From NCBI GenBank assembly GCA_030038955.1, contig JASHQV010000170.1, positions 1 through 36,200 on the forward strand: a DNA stretch of 36,200 nt, written 5' to 3'. The notes below the pieces were generated by a model. That model had not been told where the DNA came from, made no database searches, and saw only the letters and a list, made by a program, of their open reading frames with translations. Origin of the DNA: Solirubrobacteraceae bacterium. Its GTDB lineage: Bacteria > Actinomycetota > Thermoleophilia > Solirubrobacterales > Solirubrobacteraceae. A program made the position numbers and the translations under genes. Shown one piece after another: positions 24,047-31,096 of the stretch (position 1 is its first letter; each line of letters starts with the position of its first letter).

Positions 24047-24388
24047 ATGGCTTTCAGCGGACACTACGATCGGGCCGTGAGCGAGCCGCGGGAGCCGCGG
24101 CTGTCGCTGCGCCACAGCGACGTCCGGGCCCGGAGCTTCAACGAAGAGACGATCGTGCTTGACCTGCGGAGCTCGGTCTACCTATCGACGAACCCGGCCG
24201 GCACGATCCTGTGGCAGCAGCTCGAGCGGGGCACCACTCGGTCCCGCATGATCGAGGCGTTGGTGGACGAGTTTCAGATCGACCCGGAGCGGGCCGGCGC
24301 CGACGTCGACGCCTTCCTCGACGACTGCTGGCGGCGCGAGCTGATCGTCGCCGCCGATCAGCCGCCCGCACCCGGAGCTGACGGCTGA
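24047..24388 (+). CDS. PqqD family protein (RiPP recognition element, lasso B1-like)
   Basis: 113 residues from the ATG at 24047, two bases after the GT2 stop; the GTG at 24077 (103 residues) is a serious alternative. It shows the PqqD fold pattern: LRHSDVRARSFNEETIVLDL strands, VYLSTNPAGTILWQQL, then helices with a DVDAFLDDCWRREL tail. Such domains bind the leader of RiPP precursors, in lasso systems the YxxP region, and present it to the B2 protease and cyclase. The precursor gene starts on the other strand just beyond its end (stops 11 bases apart). No separate peptidase domain is fused, so this is the split B1/B2 arrangement. Confidence 0.85.
   Translation: MAFSGHYDRAVSEPREPRLSLRHSDVRARSFNEETIVLDLRSSVYLSTNPAGTILWQQLERGTTRSRMIEALVDEFQIDPERAGADVDAFLDDCWRRELIVAADQPPAPGADG
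24065..24070 (+). promoter_or_regulatory. Candidate internal -10 element (TACGAT) before an alternative PqqD start
   Basis: TACGAT ends exactly six bases before the GTG at 24077, the same layout as at the flippase gene. It could give a leaderless transcript for the 103-residue form and allow the PqqD and kinase genes to be expressed apart from the polysaccharide operon. Confidence 0.3.
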
Positions 24389-24389
24389 T
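24357..24389. terminator. Possible bidirectional hairpin between PqqD-family and precursor genes
   Basis: ATCAGCCG (24357-24364) and CGGCTGAT (24382-24389) form a perfect 8-bp inverted repeat with a 17-base loop, at the end of the PqqD gene and downstream of the convergent precursor stop. No U-run follows on either strand, so termination would be weak or Rho-assisted. Confidence 0.3.
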
Positions 24390-24399
24390 TGCTTGTCAG

Positions 24400-24549
24400 C
24401 TAGCGAGCCGGAACGATGCTTCCGACCAGCTGGTTCTGCTCGGTGCTGTACATGTCGTGGCTGAAGCCGATCTTGTTGAAGCCCTGCTGGGTCAACTCCT
24501 GCAGCGAGCCCAGCTCACGGATCGCGGGTGCTTCGTATGACCTTTTCAT
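24400..24549 (-). CDS. Lasso-peptide-type RiPP precursor peptide
   Basis: 49 residues, ATG at 24547-24549, stop at 24400-24402. The leader fits the actinobacterial lasso pattern YxxPxLxxxGxxxxxT at exact spacing: Tyr5, Pro8, Ile10 (in the Leu place), Gly14, Thr20. The following region is QQGFNKIGFSHDMYSTEQ (21-38) and ends LVGSIVPAR (41-49). AAGGG seven bases before the ATG is a fair ribosome-binding site and a sigma70-like promoter lies upstream. PqqD, kinase, cyclase, exporter and B2 genes surround it. Asp32 is the only acid close to the expected core start, but counting from Gly23 it is position 10, outside the usual 7-9, so the ring or the cleavage site is unusual. Confidence 0.82.
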   Translation of the reverse strand: MKRSYEAPAIRELGSLQELTQQGFNKIGFSHDMYSTEQNQLVGSIVPAR

Positions 24550-24585
24550 GTCCCTGCCCTTCGGTCGTCGTACCTCCCATCCGCA

Positions 24586-24614
24586 ATTGTCCCATGCAGG
24601 CTAAGCCCCGTCAA
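24586..24614 (-). promoter_or_regulatory. Sigma70-like promoter of the precursor gene
   Basis: Read on the minus strand: -35 TTGACG (24609-24614), a 17-base spacer, and -10 GACAAT (24586-24591; four of six matches to TATAAT). The start of transcription would fall near 24579, giving a leader of about 30 bases to the ATG at 24549. The element overlaps the first codons of the divergent kinase gene (ATG 24594), so the two cannot be initiated independently without interference. Confidence 0.55.
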
Positions 24615-25457
24615 CGACCAACCGCAGTCGGAGCGTACGGCTTTCGGGTCAGCGGGCTGAGCGACGGGACGGCACAACTGATGCCGGTGCCGGCCGAGTG
24701 GCCATCGCTCCAGATCGAGCGCGTGCTCGGCGGCGTCGCCACGCCAAAGCCTGCCCGAACACTCCGAATCACCGATCAATATGCTGAGTTGTGGCTACCG
24801 GCCGGGGACCGCATCGAGCTGTTCCGCGAGCCTCTGACCGTCCGGGTCACGAGCCGGGATCCGGTCCACGCCGACGCGATTGCCCACCCTTACCTGGGAC
24901 TTCCGGCCGCGATTGCAAGCGGTTGGCGCGGACGTCTCGCATTCCACGGCGGCGCGTTCGCGCATCAAGGCCGGGCGTGGGCGCTGCTCGGAGGACGCAC
25001 GGCTGGAAAGAGCGCGACGCTGGGTCAGCTGATGAGAGCCGGCTATCCGATCGTCTGCGACGACGTCCTGATCGTCGATCGAACGACCGCGTTCGCGGGG
25101 CCCCGCGCGATCGACCTGCGCGAGGATGCGGCAGCGCTACTTGGCGGCCAGGAGCTCGGAGTCGTCGGCAACCGCACCAGGTGGCGATTGCGGCCGGAGC
25201 CAAGTCCACCTGAGCTTGCGCTCGCCGGACTCGTGTTGCTCGAGTGGGGCGACAGCGTCAGGCTTGAGCCGCTGGCTGCCGAGGAGCGGTTGCGCGCGCT
25301 GGCGGCATCGAGTGCTTTCACTCACGGGCGGGAGGCAGCGGTCGCCTACCTGGAGCTGGCGGCGCTCCCGGGCTGGCGTTACGTTCGCCCCGCCAAAGTT
25401 GCACAGATCGAGGCGCAGACGGATCAGCTGGTGGCTTCGCTGAGCCCCTGCACGTGA
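24594..25457 (+). CDS. HPr-kinase-like protein (lasso tailoring kinase / HprK-related)
   Basis: 287 residues from the ATG at 24594. LAFHGGAFAHQGRAWALLGG carries the conserved His118, directly followed by the P-loop GGRTAGKS (133-140) and YPIVCDDVLIV (151-161, Asp156-Asp157), the HprK/P catalytic layout. Relatives in lasso clusters phosphorylate the peptide's C-terminal Ser (paeninodin type), and HprK-related kinases also accompany PqqD proteins in polysaccharide loci. This precursor ends in Arg, so the target is not obvious. The gene begins 44 bases from the divergent precursor gene, has no clear ribosome-binding site, and its 3' end overlaps the convergent cyclase gene by 34 bases. Confidence 0.8.
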   Translation: MQAKPRQRPTAVGAYGFRVSGLSDGTAQLMPVPAEWPSLQIERVLGGVATPKPARTLRITDQYAELWLPAGDRIELFREPLTVRVTSRDPVHADAIAHPYLGLPAAIASGWRGRLAFHGGAFAHQGRAWALLGGRTAGKSATLGQLMRAGYPIVCDDVLIVDRTTAFAGPRAIDLREDAAALLGGQELGVVGNRTRWRLRPEPSPPELALAGLVLLEWGDSVRLEPLAAEERLRALAASSAFTHGREAAVAYLELAALPGWRYVRPAKVAQIEAQTDQLVASLSPCT

Positions 25458-26590
25458 AGCCACCCCTGCTGAAGCAAGAGCGTCGTGCGGGCGTCGGGCT
25501 GCTCGGACCGCAGCTCGCCGTGCAGCCGCTCCGTGTCGACATCGCGTGAGTCGACGCCGCTCCCGTCCCAGCCGGTGACGAACGCCTGAGCCCGTGGTCC
25601 CCAGACTGCGCCTCCAAAGGTCGCCTTCGAAGGGCGGCTCAAGACCGCATCGGGCAGCAGCGTGCCGCAGAGTAGTCGCATCGCCTCGGTGCGGTTGCGA
25701 AAGCCGTGCGAGCCGCCGGCGAGCGCGAGCTCAGCGAGCACCCGACGATCCAGGAACGGGTTGCAGACCTCGACGTCGCGTCCCTGGGCGACCAGGGCGA
25801 TCGTCCCGTCCAGCGCGGCGAACGCTCGGCTTGCGTACCAGTGGCGCAGGGCGCGGTCCCACCGGTACGGGTAGCGCCGCTGATCGCGGACTAGCGCGCG
25901 TCGGACCCGCGTCAGTCCACGTGGGGTCAGCCATCCGTACCCCTCAGGAGGCCTCCGCCAGAGCCACAGCTGCTCCCGCACCCGCCGCGGCAGCATCGCG
26001 ATCGCCAGCTGCCGGAGCGAGCGGCCGGGCACGCCGGTCGAGAACAACTCGTCTCCGCCGATCCCGGTGAGCACGGTGCCGCCGCGCGCGAGCTCGATCA
26101 CCGGCCCGTGCATGTACGCGTTGGCGGGCCAGCGGATCCCATGCGCCTTGAGAAAGTCGGTCGCAGCCGAGCCGAGGACGTCGAGCTCGTCGCTCAGCGC
26201 AAGGACTTCGACCTCATCGAGACGCAGGTGCTCGAGCACCATCTCCTGCCACGCTGCCTCCGCGCTGGCCGGCACATGCGCGAAGCGCATGATCGCCGGG
26301 ACGGGCAGCTCCAGTCCGTGACGGCGAGCCACATCCGACGCCAGCGCTAGCACGGCGCTCGAGTCGCGGCCACCGGAGAAGCTGACCACGCAGGGCGGGT
26401 GCGAGAGCGCCGCAATCAGGACGGCTTGGAGTGCCGCGTGTAGTCCATCCGCTCGCGGCGTGCCATCCGCTCGCGGCGTGGGAAGCGGCTCGGCTGACTC
26501 GTCCGGGCCGAGCATCAGACTGGCGAGCAACTCGATCTCGCGAGGCTGGGGCACTGGGCGTGTCGTCGCACACTCGGCTCCGGTGCTCAT
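25424..26590 (-). CDS. Asparagine-synthetase-like lasso cyclase (C protein), without amidotransferase domain
   Basis: 388 residues; the ATG at 26588-26590 lies two bases after the ABC exporter stop. The ATP-pyrophosphatase loop SFSGGRDSSAV is at 70-80 and GIGGDELF at 176-183, with a conserved NPFLDRRVLAELAL segment further on. In lasso biosynthesis this enzyme adenylates the ring Asp/Glu and closes the macrolactam. Usual C proteins are about 500-600 residues with an N-terminal class II amidotransferase-like domain; here only about 70 residues precede the P-loop, so that domain is absent. An 18-bp tandem duplication (26445-26480) adds a second TPRADG near residues 38-49. It is the last gene of the minus-strand B2-D-C operon. 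Confidence 0.85.
   Translation of the reverse strand: MSTGAECATTRPVPQPREIELLASLMLGPDESAEPLPTPRADGTPRADGLHAALQAVLIAALSHPPCVVSFSGGRDSSAVLALASDVARRHGLELPVPAIMRFAHVPASAEAAWQEMVLEHLRLDEVEVLALSDELDVLGSAATDFLKAHGIRWPANAYMHGPVIELARGGTVLTGIGGDELFSTGVPGRSLRQLAIAMLPRRVREQLWLWRRPPEGYGWLTPRGLTRVRRALVRDQRRYPYRWDRALRHWYASRAFAALDGTIALVAQGRDVEVCNPFLDRRVLAELALAGGSHGFRNRTEAMRLLCGTLLPDAVLSRPSKATFGGAVWGPRAQAFVTGWDGSGVDSRDVDTERLHGELRSEQPDARTTLLLQQGWLHVQGLSEATS
26445..26480. repeat. 18-bp perfect tandem duplication inside the cyclase gene
   Basis: CCATCCGCTCGCGGCGTG occurs twice head to tail (26445-26462 and 26463-26480). It keeps frame and adds six residues in the linker before the P-loop domain, where length variation is likely tolerated. 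Confidence 0.85.
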
Positions 26591-26592
26591 GC

Positions 26593-28470
26593 TCAGCTCC
26601 GGTACTGACTGGCCTGGAGCTCGAACAACTCCGCGTAGTAGCCGGCTGCGGCGAGCAGCTGCCGGTGCGTGCCCTGCTCGTGGATGCGCCCGTCCCGCAA
26701 CACGTAGATCCGGTCGGCACTGCGAACGGATGCGAACCGGTGCGAGATCAGCAGCACCCCGCGGCCGGCAAACAGTGTGCGCATGCTCGCGTACAGCGCC
26801 GCCTCCGCCCGAGGGTCCAGCACCGAGGTCGGCTCGTCGAGGATTACCACAGGCGCGTTGCGGAAGAACAGTCGCGCGAGCGCGATCCGCTGCCACTCAC
26901 CGCCGGACAGGTCGCTGCCGCCGAAGAATGCGGGCCCGAGGATCGTCTCGTAGCCTGCCGGTAGGCTCGCGATCGTCTCGTGGATCCCAGCTGCCCGAGC
27001 CGCGCGCTCGACCGCGCCGGCGTCCTCGAATCTCCGGTGATCGCCCAGCGCGATGTTGTCGTAGGCGGGCAGCAGATAGTGCATGAAGTCCTGGAAGACG
27101 ACCGCGACGCGCCGGCGCGCCTCGGCGGGATCGAGCGTCGAGGCATCGATTCCATCCCAGGCCACCACTCCTGTCGTCGGCGCATACAGGCCGGCCAGCA
27201 GCTTCGCCAGCGTGGTCTTGCCTGAGCCGTTCTCTCCGACCAAGGCCACCACCTCGCCGCGCCGCAGCTCCAGCGACACCCCAACCAGGCTTGGGCTCCT
27301 GCGGCTCGGATACGTGAAGCCAACGTCGACGGCGGTGAGCAGCTCCGGCTCGTGGACAACAGGGACGGTGCGGCGCGACGCCCCGACCCTGGGAGCGGCG
27401 CCCACGAACGACAGGTAGTCCTCCAGGTACAGCGAGTTCTCGTACAGACCCGCCGAGCCGTTGGCCAGGCCGTGGAGGCGTCCGCTGAGCAGGACCATCG
27501 CGGTCGCGGCCGAGCCAGCCTCCGCCAGCGTCATCCGACCGCTGGTCACGAACCAGACCAGCACGGCCAGCAGGCCGGCGCTCAGCACCGCGGTCGCCAG
27601 CTGCCCCGCGAGCGCGAGCCGCATCCGCCTGGTCAACACCTCGCGCAGCTCGTCCAGCAGCTGCCTGTAGATCGCGTACTGGCGATCGGCCAGGAAGGCC
27701 CCCGTCCCGAACGCGCGAATCTCCTGGGCCGGCGGCTTCGTGGTCAACGTCTCGAACAGGTACTGCTGCCGACGCAGGCGCTCGGTCTGCTCGACCGACT
27801 GCCGGTAGCCGAGGCGGCCGGCGCGGTTGGTCGCGAACCAGATCGGGACGTAGGCGACCAGCGCGAGCAGACAGAAGAGCGGCTGGATCAGCAGCAGCGC
27901 CACGGCGATGCCGCCGATCGAGAGCACCGCTCCAGCAGTGGTGATCAGCTCCTGCACCATCATCGCCGGGCGCGATGTGGCAGCCAGCTGCGCACGCTGC
28001 AGCCGGTCGTGGAAGCGCGGTGCCTCGTAGGTGATCAGGTCAACCGCGATCGCGGTGCGGACGATCGCGTCGGTGGCGTGCAGCGCGACCAGGTGCGCGA
28101 GCAACCGGCCGCGCAGGCCGAGCAACGTGCCCGCCGTCCCGAGCACGACGGTCAGCGCGGTGATGCCCGCCAGCTGAGGGAGAATCGCCCCGAACGCAAC
28201 CGCATGAGCGCCGGTGAGGTGGCCGAGCAGGCTTCGGACCAGCAGCAGCTCGCCGGCGAGCGCGGCCGCGGTCAGCGCCTGCAGTGCGATCACCTCTAGC
28301 AGCTCCCGCCTCGCCGCACGCCACACGATCCCGAACGACACGGCAACAAGGTGCGGGAAGCGCGTCAGCCGCCGCCGGGTCGGCGTGAAGTAGTCCTGGA
28401 GCGTGAAAGCAGGATCGTCGGAGGCCTCGACGCCCAGCTGCGTGACCGGCTCGGTGTGAACGTCGGTCAT
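26593..28470 (-). CDS. ABC transporter, permease-ATPase fusion (lasso D protein)
   Basis: 625 residues, type I exporter half-transporter. About six transmembrane helices lie between residues 55 and 330 (for example VIALQALTAAALAGELLLV). The ATPase has Walker A GENGSGKTT (about 420), Q-loop VVFQDF, signature LSGGEWQRIALARL (about 525), Walker B VVILDEPTSVLD and the switch LLISHRFASV. Such proteins export mature lasso peptide and confer self-immunity. There is no C39 peptidase domain. It starts after three bases from the B2 gene and ends two bases before the cyclase gene, so B2, D and C form one operon. Alternative: export of another small product, but context favours the peptide. Confidence 0.88.
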   Translation of the reverse strand: MTDVHTEPVTQLGVEASDDPAFTLQDYFTPTRRRLTRFPHLVAVSFGIVWRAARRELLEVIALQALTAAALAGELLLVRSLLGHLTGAHAVAFGAILPQLAGITALTVVLGTAGTLLGLRGRLLAHLVALHATDAIVRTAIAVDLITYEAPRFHDRLQRAQLAATSRPAMMVQELITTAGAVLSIGGIAVALLLIQPLFCLLALVAYVPIWFATNRAGRLGYRQSVEQTERLRRQQYLFETLTTKPPAQEIRAFGTGAFLADRQYAIYRQLLDELREVLTRRMRLALAGQLATAVLSAGLLAVLVWFVTSGRMTLAEAGSAATAMVLLSGRLHGLANGSAGLYENSLYLEDYLSFVGAAPRVGASRRTVPVVHEPELLTAVDVGFTYPSRRSPSLVGVSLELRRGEVVALVGENGSGKTTLAKLLAGLYAPTTGVVAWDGIDASTLDPAEARRRVAVVFQDFMHYLLPAYDNIALGDHRRFEDAGAVERAARAAGIHETIASLPAGYETILGPAFFGGSDLSGGEWQRIALARLFFRNAPVVILDEPTSVLDPRAEAALYASMRTLFAGRGVLLISHRFASVRSADRIYVLRDGRIHEQGTHRQLLAAAGYYAELFELQASQYRS

Positions 28471-28473
28471 CGC

Positions 28474-28905
28474 TCAGAGCGTCAGCAGGCGCCCGTACTC
28501 GGGGGGCGCCGGCGGCAGCAGCGCGCTCCCGTCGAGCTCCACCCACGCGTGCGCGTCGAGGCCGATCTCTGCTCCCGGACGGACGGCGATCACCAGCGAG
28601 GCGTCGACGACGCCGCGGGCGGCGAGCATTCGCAACAGCACCAGCGAGCAGAGCAGACAGCTCGAGTCCACGCGCAGCCACTCGAGCGTGCGAACGACGG
28701 CGCGACCGAGACGTCGCTCGTCGGCGCGGCTCTCAGAAGTCGCCCGTGCCGAGCACCGGACCAACGCCACCGTGCGCGGGAGCGGATGGCGACGGATCGT
28801 CCAGCGAACCCGCCCATAGCTGACGATGATCTCGCTGACCAGCCGCAGCCTCCCCACCGACGAGAGGCGCGCGGGAAGCCGCTCCCCGAGCTCCGTCACG
28901 GTCAT
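28474..28905 (-). CDS. Lasso peptide B2 protein (transglutaminase-like leader peptidase)
   Basis: 143 residues, the usual length of a stand-alone B2 protein (PF13471, Transglut_core3). The catalytic triad is visible: Cys83 in VDSSCLLCSLVLLRMLAARG, His119 in DAHAWVEL and Asp125. The N-terminal helical part (LRLVSEIIVSYGRVRWTIRR) is also typical. B2 cuts the leader after the PqqD-like B1 partner has bound it, conventionally two residues after the conserved Thr (Thr20 of the precursor). It is the first gene of the B2-D-C operon. The 55 bases upstream, before the hydrolase stop, show no convincing promoter. Confidence 0.88.
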   Translation of the reverse strand: MTVTELGERLPARLSSVGRLRLVSEIIVSYGRVRWTIRRHPLPRTVALVRCSARATSESRADERRLGRAVVRTLEWLRVDSSCLLCSLVLLRMLAARGVVDASLVIAVRPGAEIGLDAHAWVELDGSALLPPAPPEYGRLLTL

Positions 28906-28960
28906 CGTGTGGTCAAGGTAACGGTTGCGAGCGGTAAGGCGCGCCGGTGAGGCGCTGGGT

Positions 28961-30922
28961 CTACTTGCGCGAACGGCGGTGGCGACGGCGCTCGCGCCGG
29001 CGCGCCTTGCCGCGGCGGTGGCGCCGTGCCTCGTGGTGGTGTCGCTTGTGTCGCTTGTGTCGCTTGTGCGTCGTCGATGACGTGTGAGCGCCGGCAGCAG
29101 GCGACAGCGTCACGTACGCCGCGTCGCCGTCGCCGACGGCCGGGATCGTGACCTGCGCGGTCCCGTCCTTGACCGGCACGTCGGCGATGTGGGTGGTCGG
29201 CGGCGCATCGGGCACGTCGTTGTCGCCGAGCTGATCGACCGCGTCGTTCGGCAGCCTCTGAACGGTCACGTCGACGGCACCAAGCGACCACGGCACGGCG
29301 AATGACAGCGACAGCTTCACCGGTCCAGCGGCTGCGGCGTGGAACTGCGGGCACTGCTGTCCGCCCCAGCAGTCGTCGGCGCGCCCGACGAGCACCTCGA
29401 GCGTCTTCGTCGCATCGCTCCTCGTGGCGAGCGCGTAGATGTTCGCGCCCGACGCGACCGCCGGCAGCCGCTGGCCACTCATCTGCGAGTAGTCGAGCAT
29501 CACCCAGTAGGGCATCTGCGGCTCACCGTCCGCTCCCAGCAGGCCATCGAGCTCGCTGCTGCATGCTGCCGCTGCGGCGCACGTGATCATCGCTTCGTTG
29601 GCGCCGGCGCCCTCCAGCGCTGAGAAGTCCCCGACCATCCAGCCGGGGATGTTGACCGCGTACGTGGGGCCGTACTCGTTGACGAAGATCTGCGTGCCGC
29701 TGAGCGCCGGATACTGCGCCAGCAGCGCGCGCGCGGCGAGCACGTGGTCGGCGATCGCATCCGGCGACCAGTAGTCGCGGTAGCCGCCGGGGAGCGCGAC
29801 CGGCACCGATCCGGCGACGAGCGTCGGCGAGGTCCCTACGGTCGTCCCATCCTCATGCCAGGAGATCGCCGCGAAGCGGTAGCCGGTCGCCATCTCCCAG
29901 TTGAGGAAGTCTGTGAGGCTGAGGTCGTAGCCAGGCTGCGAGAGATCGCCGGCGGAGCTCAGCAGGAAGGCGCTGATGCTCGGTCCGACGACCTGAGCGC
30001 CCGGATCGGCGGCCTTGATCGCCTCGTATGCGGTGCCGTACACCGACAGCCACTGGTCCACCGAGCCCGTCGACGCCGGCTCGTTCCAGACGTCGAAGTA
30101 GTCCGGCAACTCGCCGGCCTGGGCGCGCTGACGGACGTCGTTGTAGATGAATGAGTAGTAGGTCGAGAGGTCACCGTACGGCGCGTCGTAGTAGGCGTGG
30201 TCCGCGTTCCAGGCCCAGTCCTCCCAGTCGCTGGTGAGATCGAGGCTGACCTTTGCGCCGGCCGAGCGTGCCAGCCCGAACACCCCACCCGACGGCTCGT
30301 TCAGCCCCACCTGCCCCAGCCGCCACTGGCGTGGGTGGAGCGCGTCGACGAGCTGCTCGTCGTGCGGCGTGATCGTCACGCCGGCGTCGGTGTTGAAGCC
30401 GTCGAGGAAGCCGAGCGCCGCATGCGTCAGCTCGCCGCTCGGGGTCGCCCCGATGTGCAAGGTGCACGTACCCGTCAGGCACTGGTTGCTCGGGTAGTCG
30501 TACGTGAACTCGCCGCCGACGCTGAGCGGCGAGGTCCCGCACGCGTCGTGCACCTGGACGTCGACGATGCCGCCGAAGTTGGCCGGCACGACCGCGCGGA
30601 TCTGTGAGTCCGACAGCACCTCGAAGCTGGACGCCGTGATCACGTAGCCGTGCTGGAGGTCATCGCCGAACCAGACCTCGTAGGAGCCGGCGCAGGCGTC
30701 GCCGGCGCCGACGAAGCCGGAGCCGTCGATCGTGACCGTCTCGCCGCCGAGCACGGAGCCCTCAGCTGGCGACACCGAGGTGACCGCTGGAGCGGTTGCT
30801 GCCTGCGCCACGGTGGCCGACAGCGCCTGCCAGGCGACGAGTGCGAGCAGCGTCAGCAAGCACGACAGCGCGTCTGGGCAGTGTGATTGGAGGCAGCGGG
30901 AATGGCGGCGGCGTGGGGGCAC
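28961..30922 (-). CDS. Secreted glycoside hydrolase with IPT/TIG domain and polycationic tail
   Basis: 653 residues from the GTG at 30920-30922, chosen because it gives a signal peptide (n-region PPRRRHSR, hydrophobic LLTLLALVAWQAL, cleavage after VAQA) and has GGGGAC upstream; a TTG at 30997 is possible. An IPT/TIG Ig-like domain (about 45-125) is followed by a TIM-barrel hydrolase with acid/base Glu in FDVWNEPAS (about 280) and nucleophile Glu in FVNEYGPTY (about 413), resembling clan GH-A enzymes such as GH39. The last 35 residues are almost all Arg, His and Lys. It may trim or release the surface polysaccharide. Substrate unknown. Confidence 0.8.
   Translation of the reverse strand: MPPRRRHSRCLQSHCPDALSCLLTLLALVAWQALSATVAQAATAPAVTSVSPAEGSVLGGETVTIDGSGFVGAGDACAGSYEVWFGDDLQHGYVITASSFEVLSDSQIRAVVPANFGGIVDVQVHDACGTSPLSVGGEFTYDYPSNQCLTGTCTLHIGATPSGELTHAALGFLDGFNTDAGVTITPHDEQLVDALHPRQWRLGQVGLNEPSGGVFGLARSAGAKVSLDLTSDWEDWAWNADHAYYDAPYGDLSTYYSFIYNDVRQRAQAGELPDYFDVWNEPASTGSVDQWLSVYGTAYEAIKAADPGAQVVGPSISAFLLSSAGDLSQPGYDLSLTDFLNWEMATGYRFAAISWHEDGTTVGTSPTLVAGSVPVALPGGYRDYWSPDAIADHVLAARALLAQYPALSGTQIFVNEYGPTYAVNIPGWMVGDFSALEGAGANEAMITCAAAAACSSELDGLLGADGEPQMPYWVMLDYSQMSGQRLPAVASGANIYALATRSDATKTLEVLVGRADDCWGGQQCPQFHAAAAGPVKLSLSFAVPWSLGAVDVTVQRLPNDAVDQLGDNDVPDAPPTTHIADVPVKDGTAQVTIPAVGDGDAAYVTLSPAAGAHTSSTTHKRHKRHKRHHHEARRHRRGKARRRERRRHRRSRK
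29040..29066. repeat. Three 9-bp tandem repeats encoding Lys-Arg-His units
   Basis: TGTCGCTTG is repeated three times without change. On the minus strand it encodes the KRHKRHKRH part of the hydrolase's basic tail, so the tail length may vary by slippage. Confidence 0.85.
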
Positions 30923-31096
30923 AGCGGTGTCCCCATCGGCCTCGTGGCGGTGTCGCTTGATCTCGAGCGCGTCGGGCTCCAGCGGCCGTCCAGGCAACTC
31001 CGCGCAGGCCTCGCCAGGTGTCCGTTTGCCCGTCTCGGACGGCGATCGCGAGCGCCGCCGTGAAAGCGGTGGACGCGCTCGCCGTTCTATGGGCGC

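Noticed and set aside
24416..24604. Plus-strand 62-residue frame (MLPTSWFCSVLYMSWLK and on) that could be taken for a small membrane peptide
   Set aside because: It is the exact antisense of the precursor gene; the minus strand has the leader motif, ribosome-binding site and promoter.
24594..25457. Reading the kinase as a true HPr kinase of carbon catabolite control
   Set aside because: It lacks the N-terminal domain length of HprK/P, no ptsH gene is nearby, and it sits among RiPP genes.
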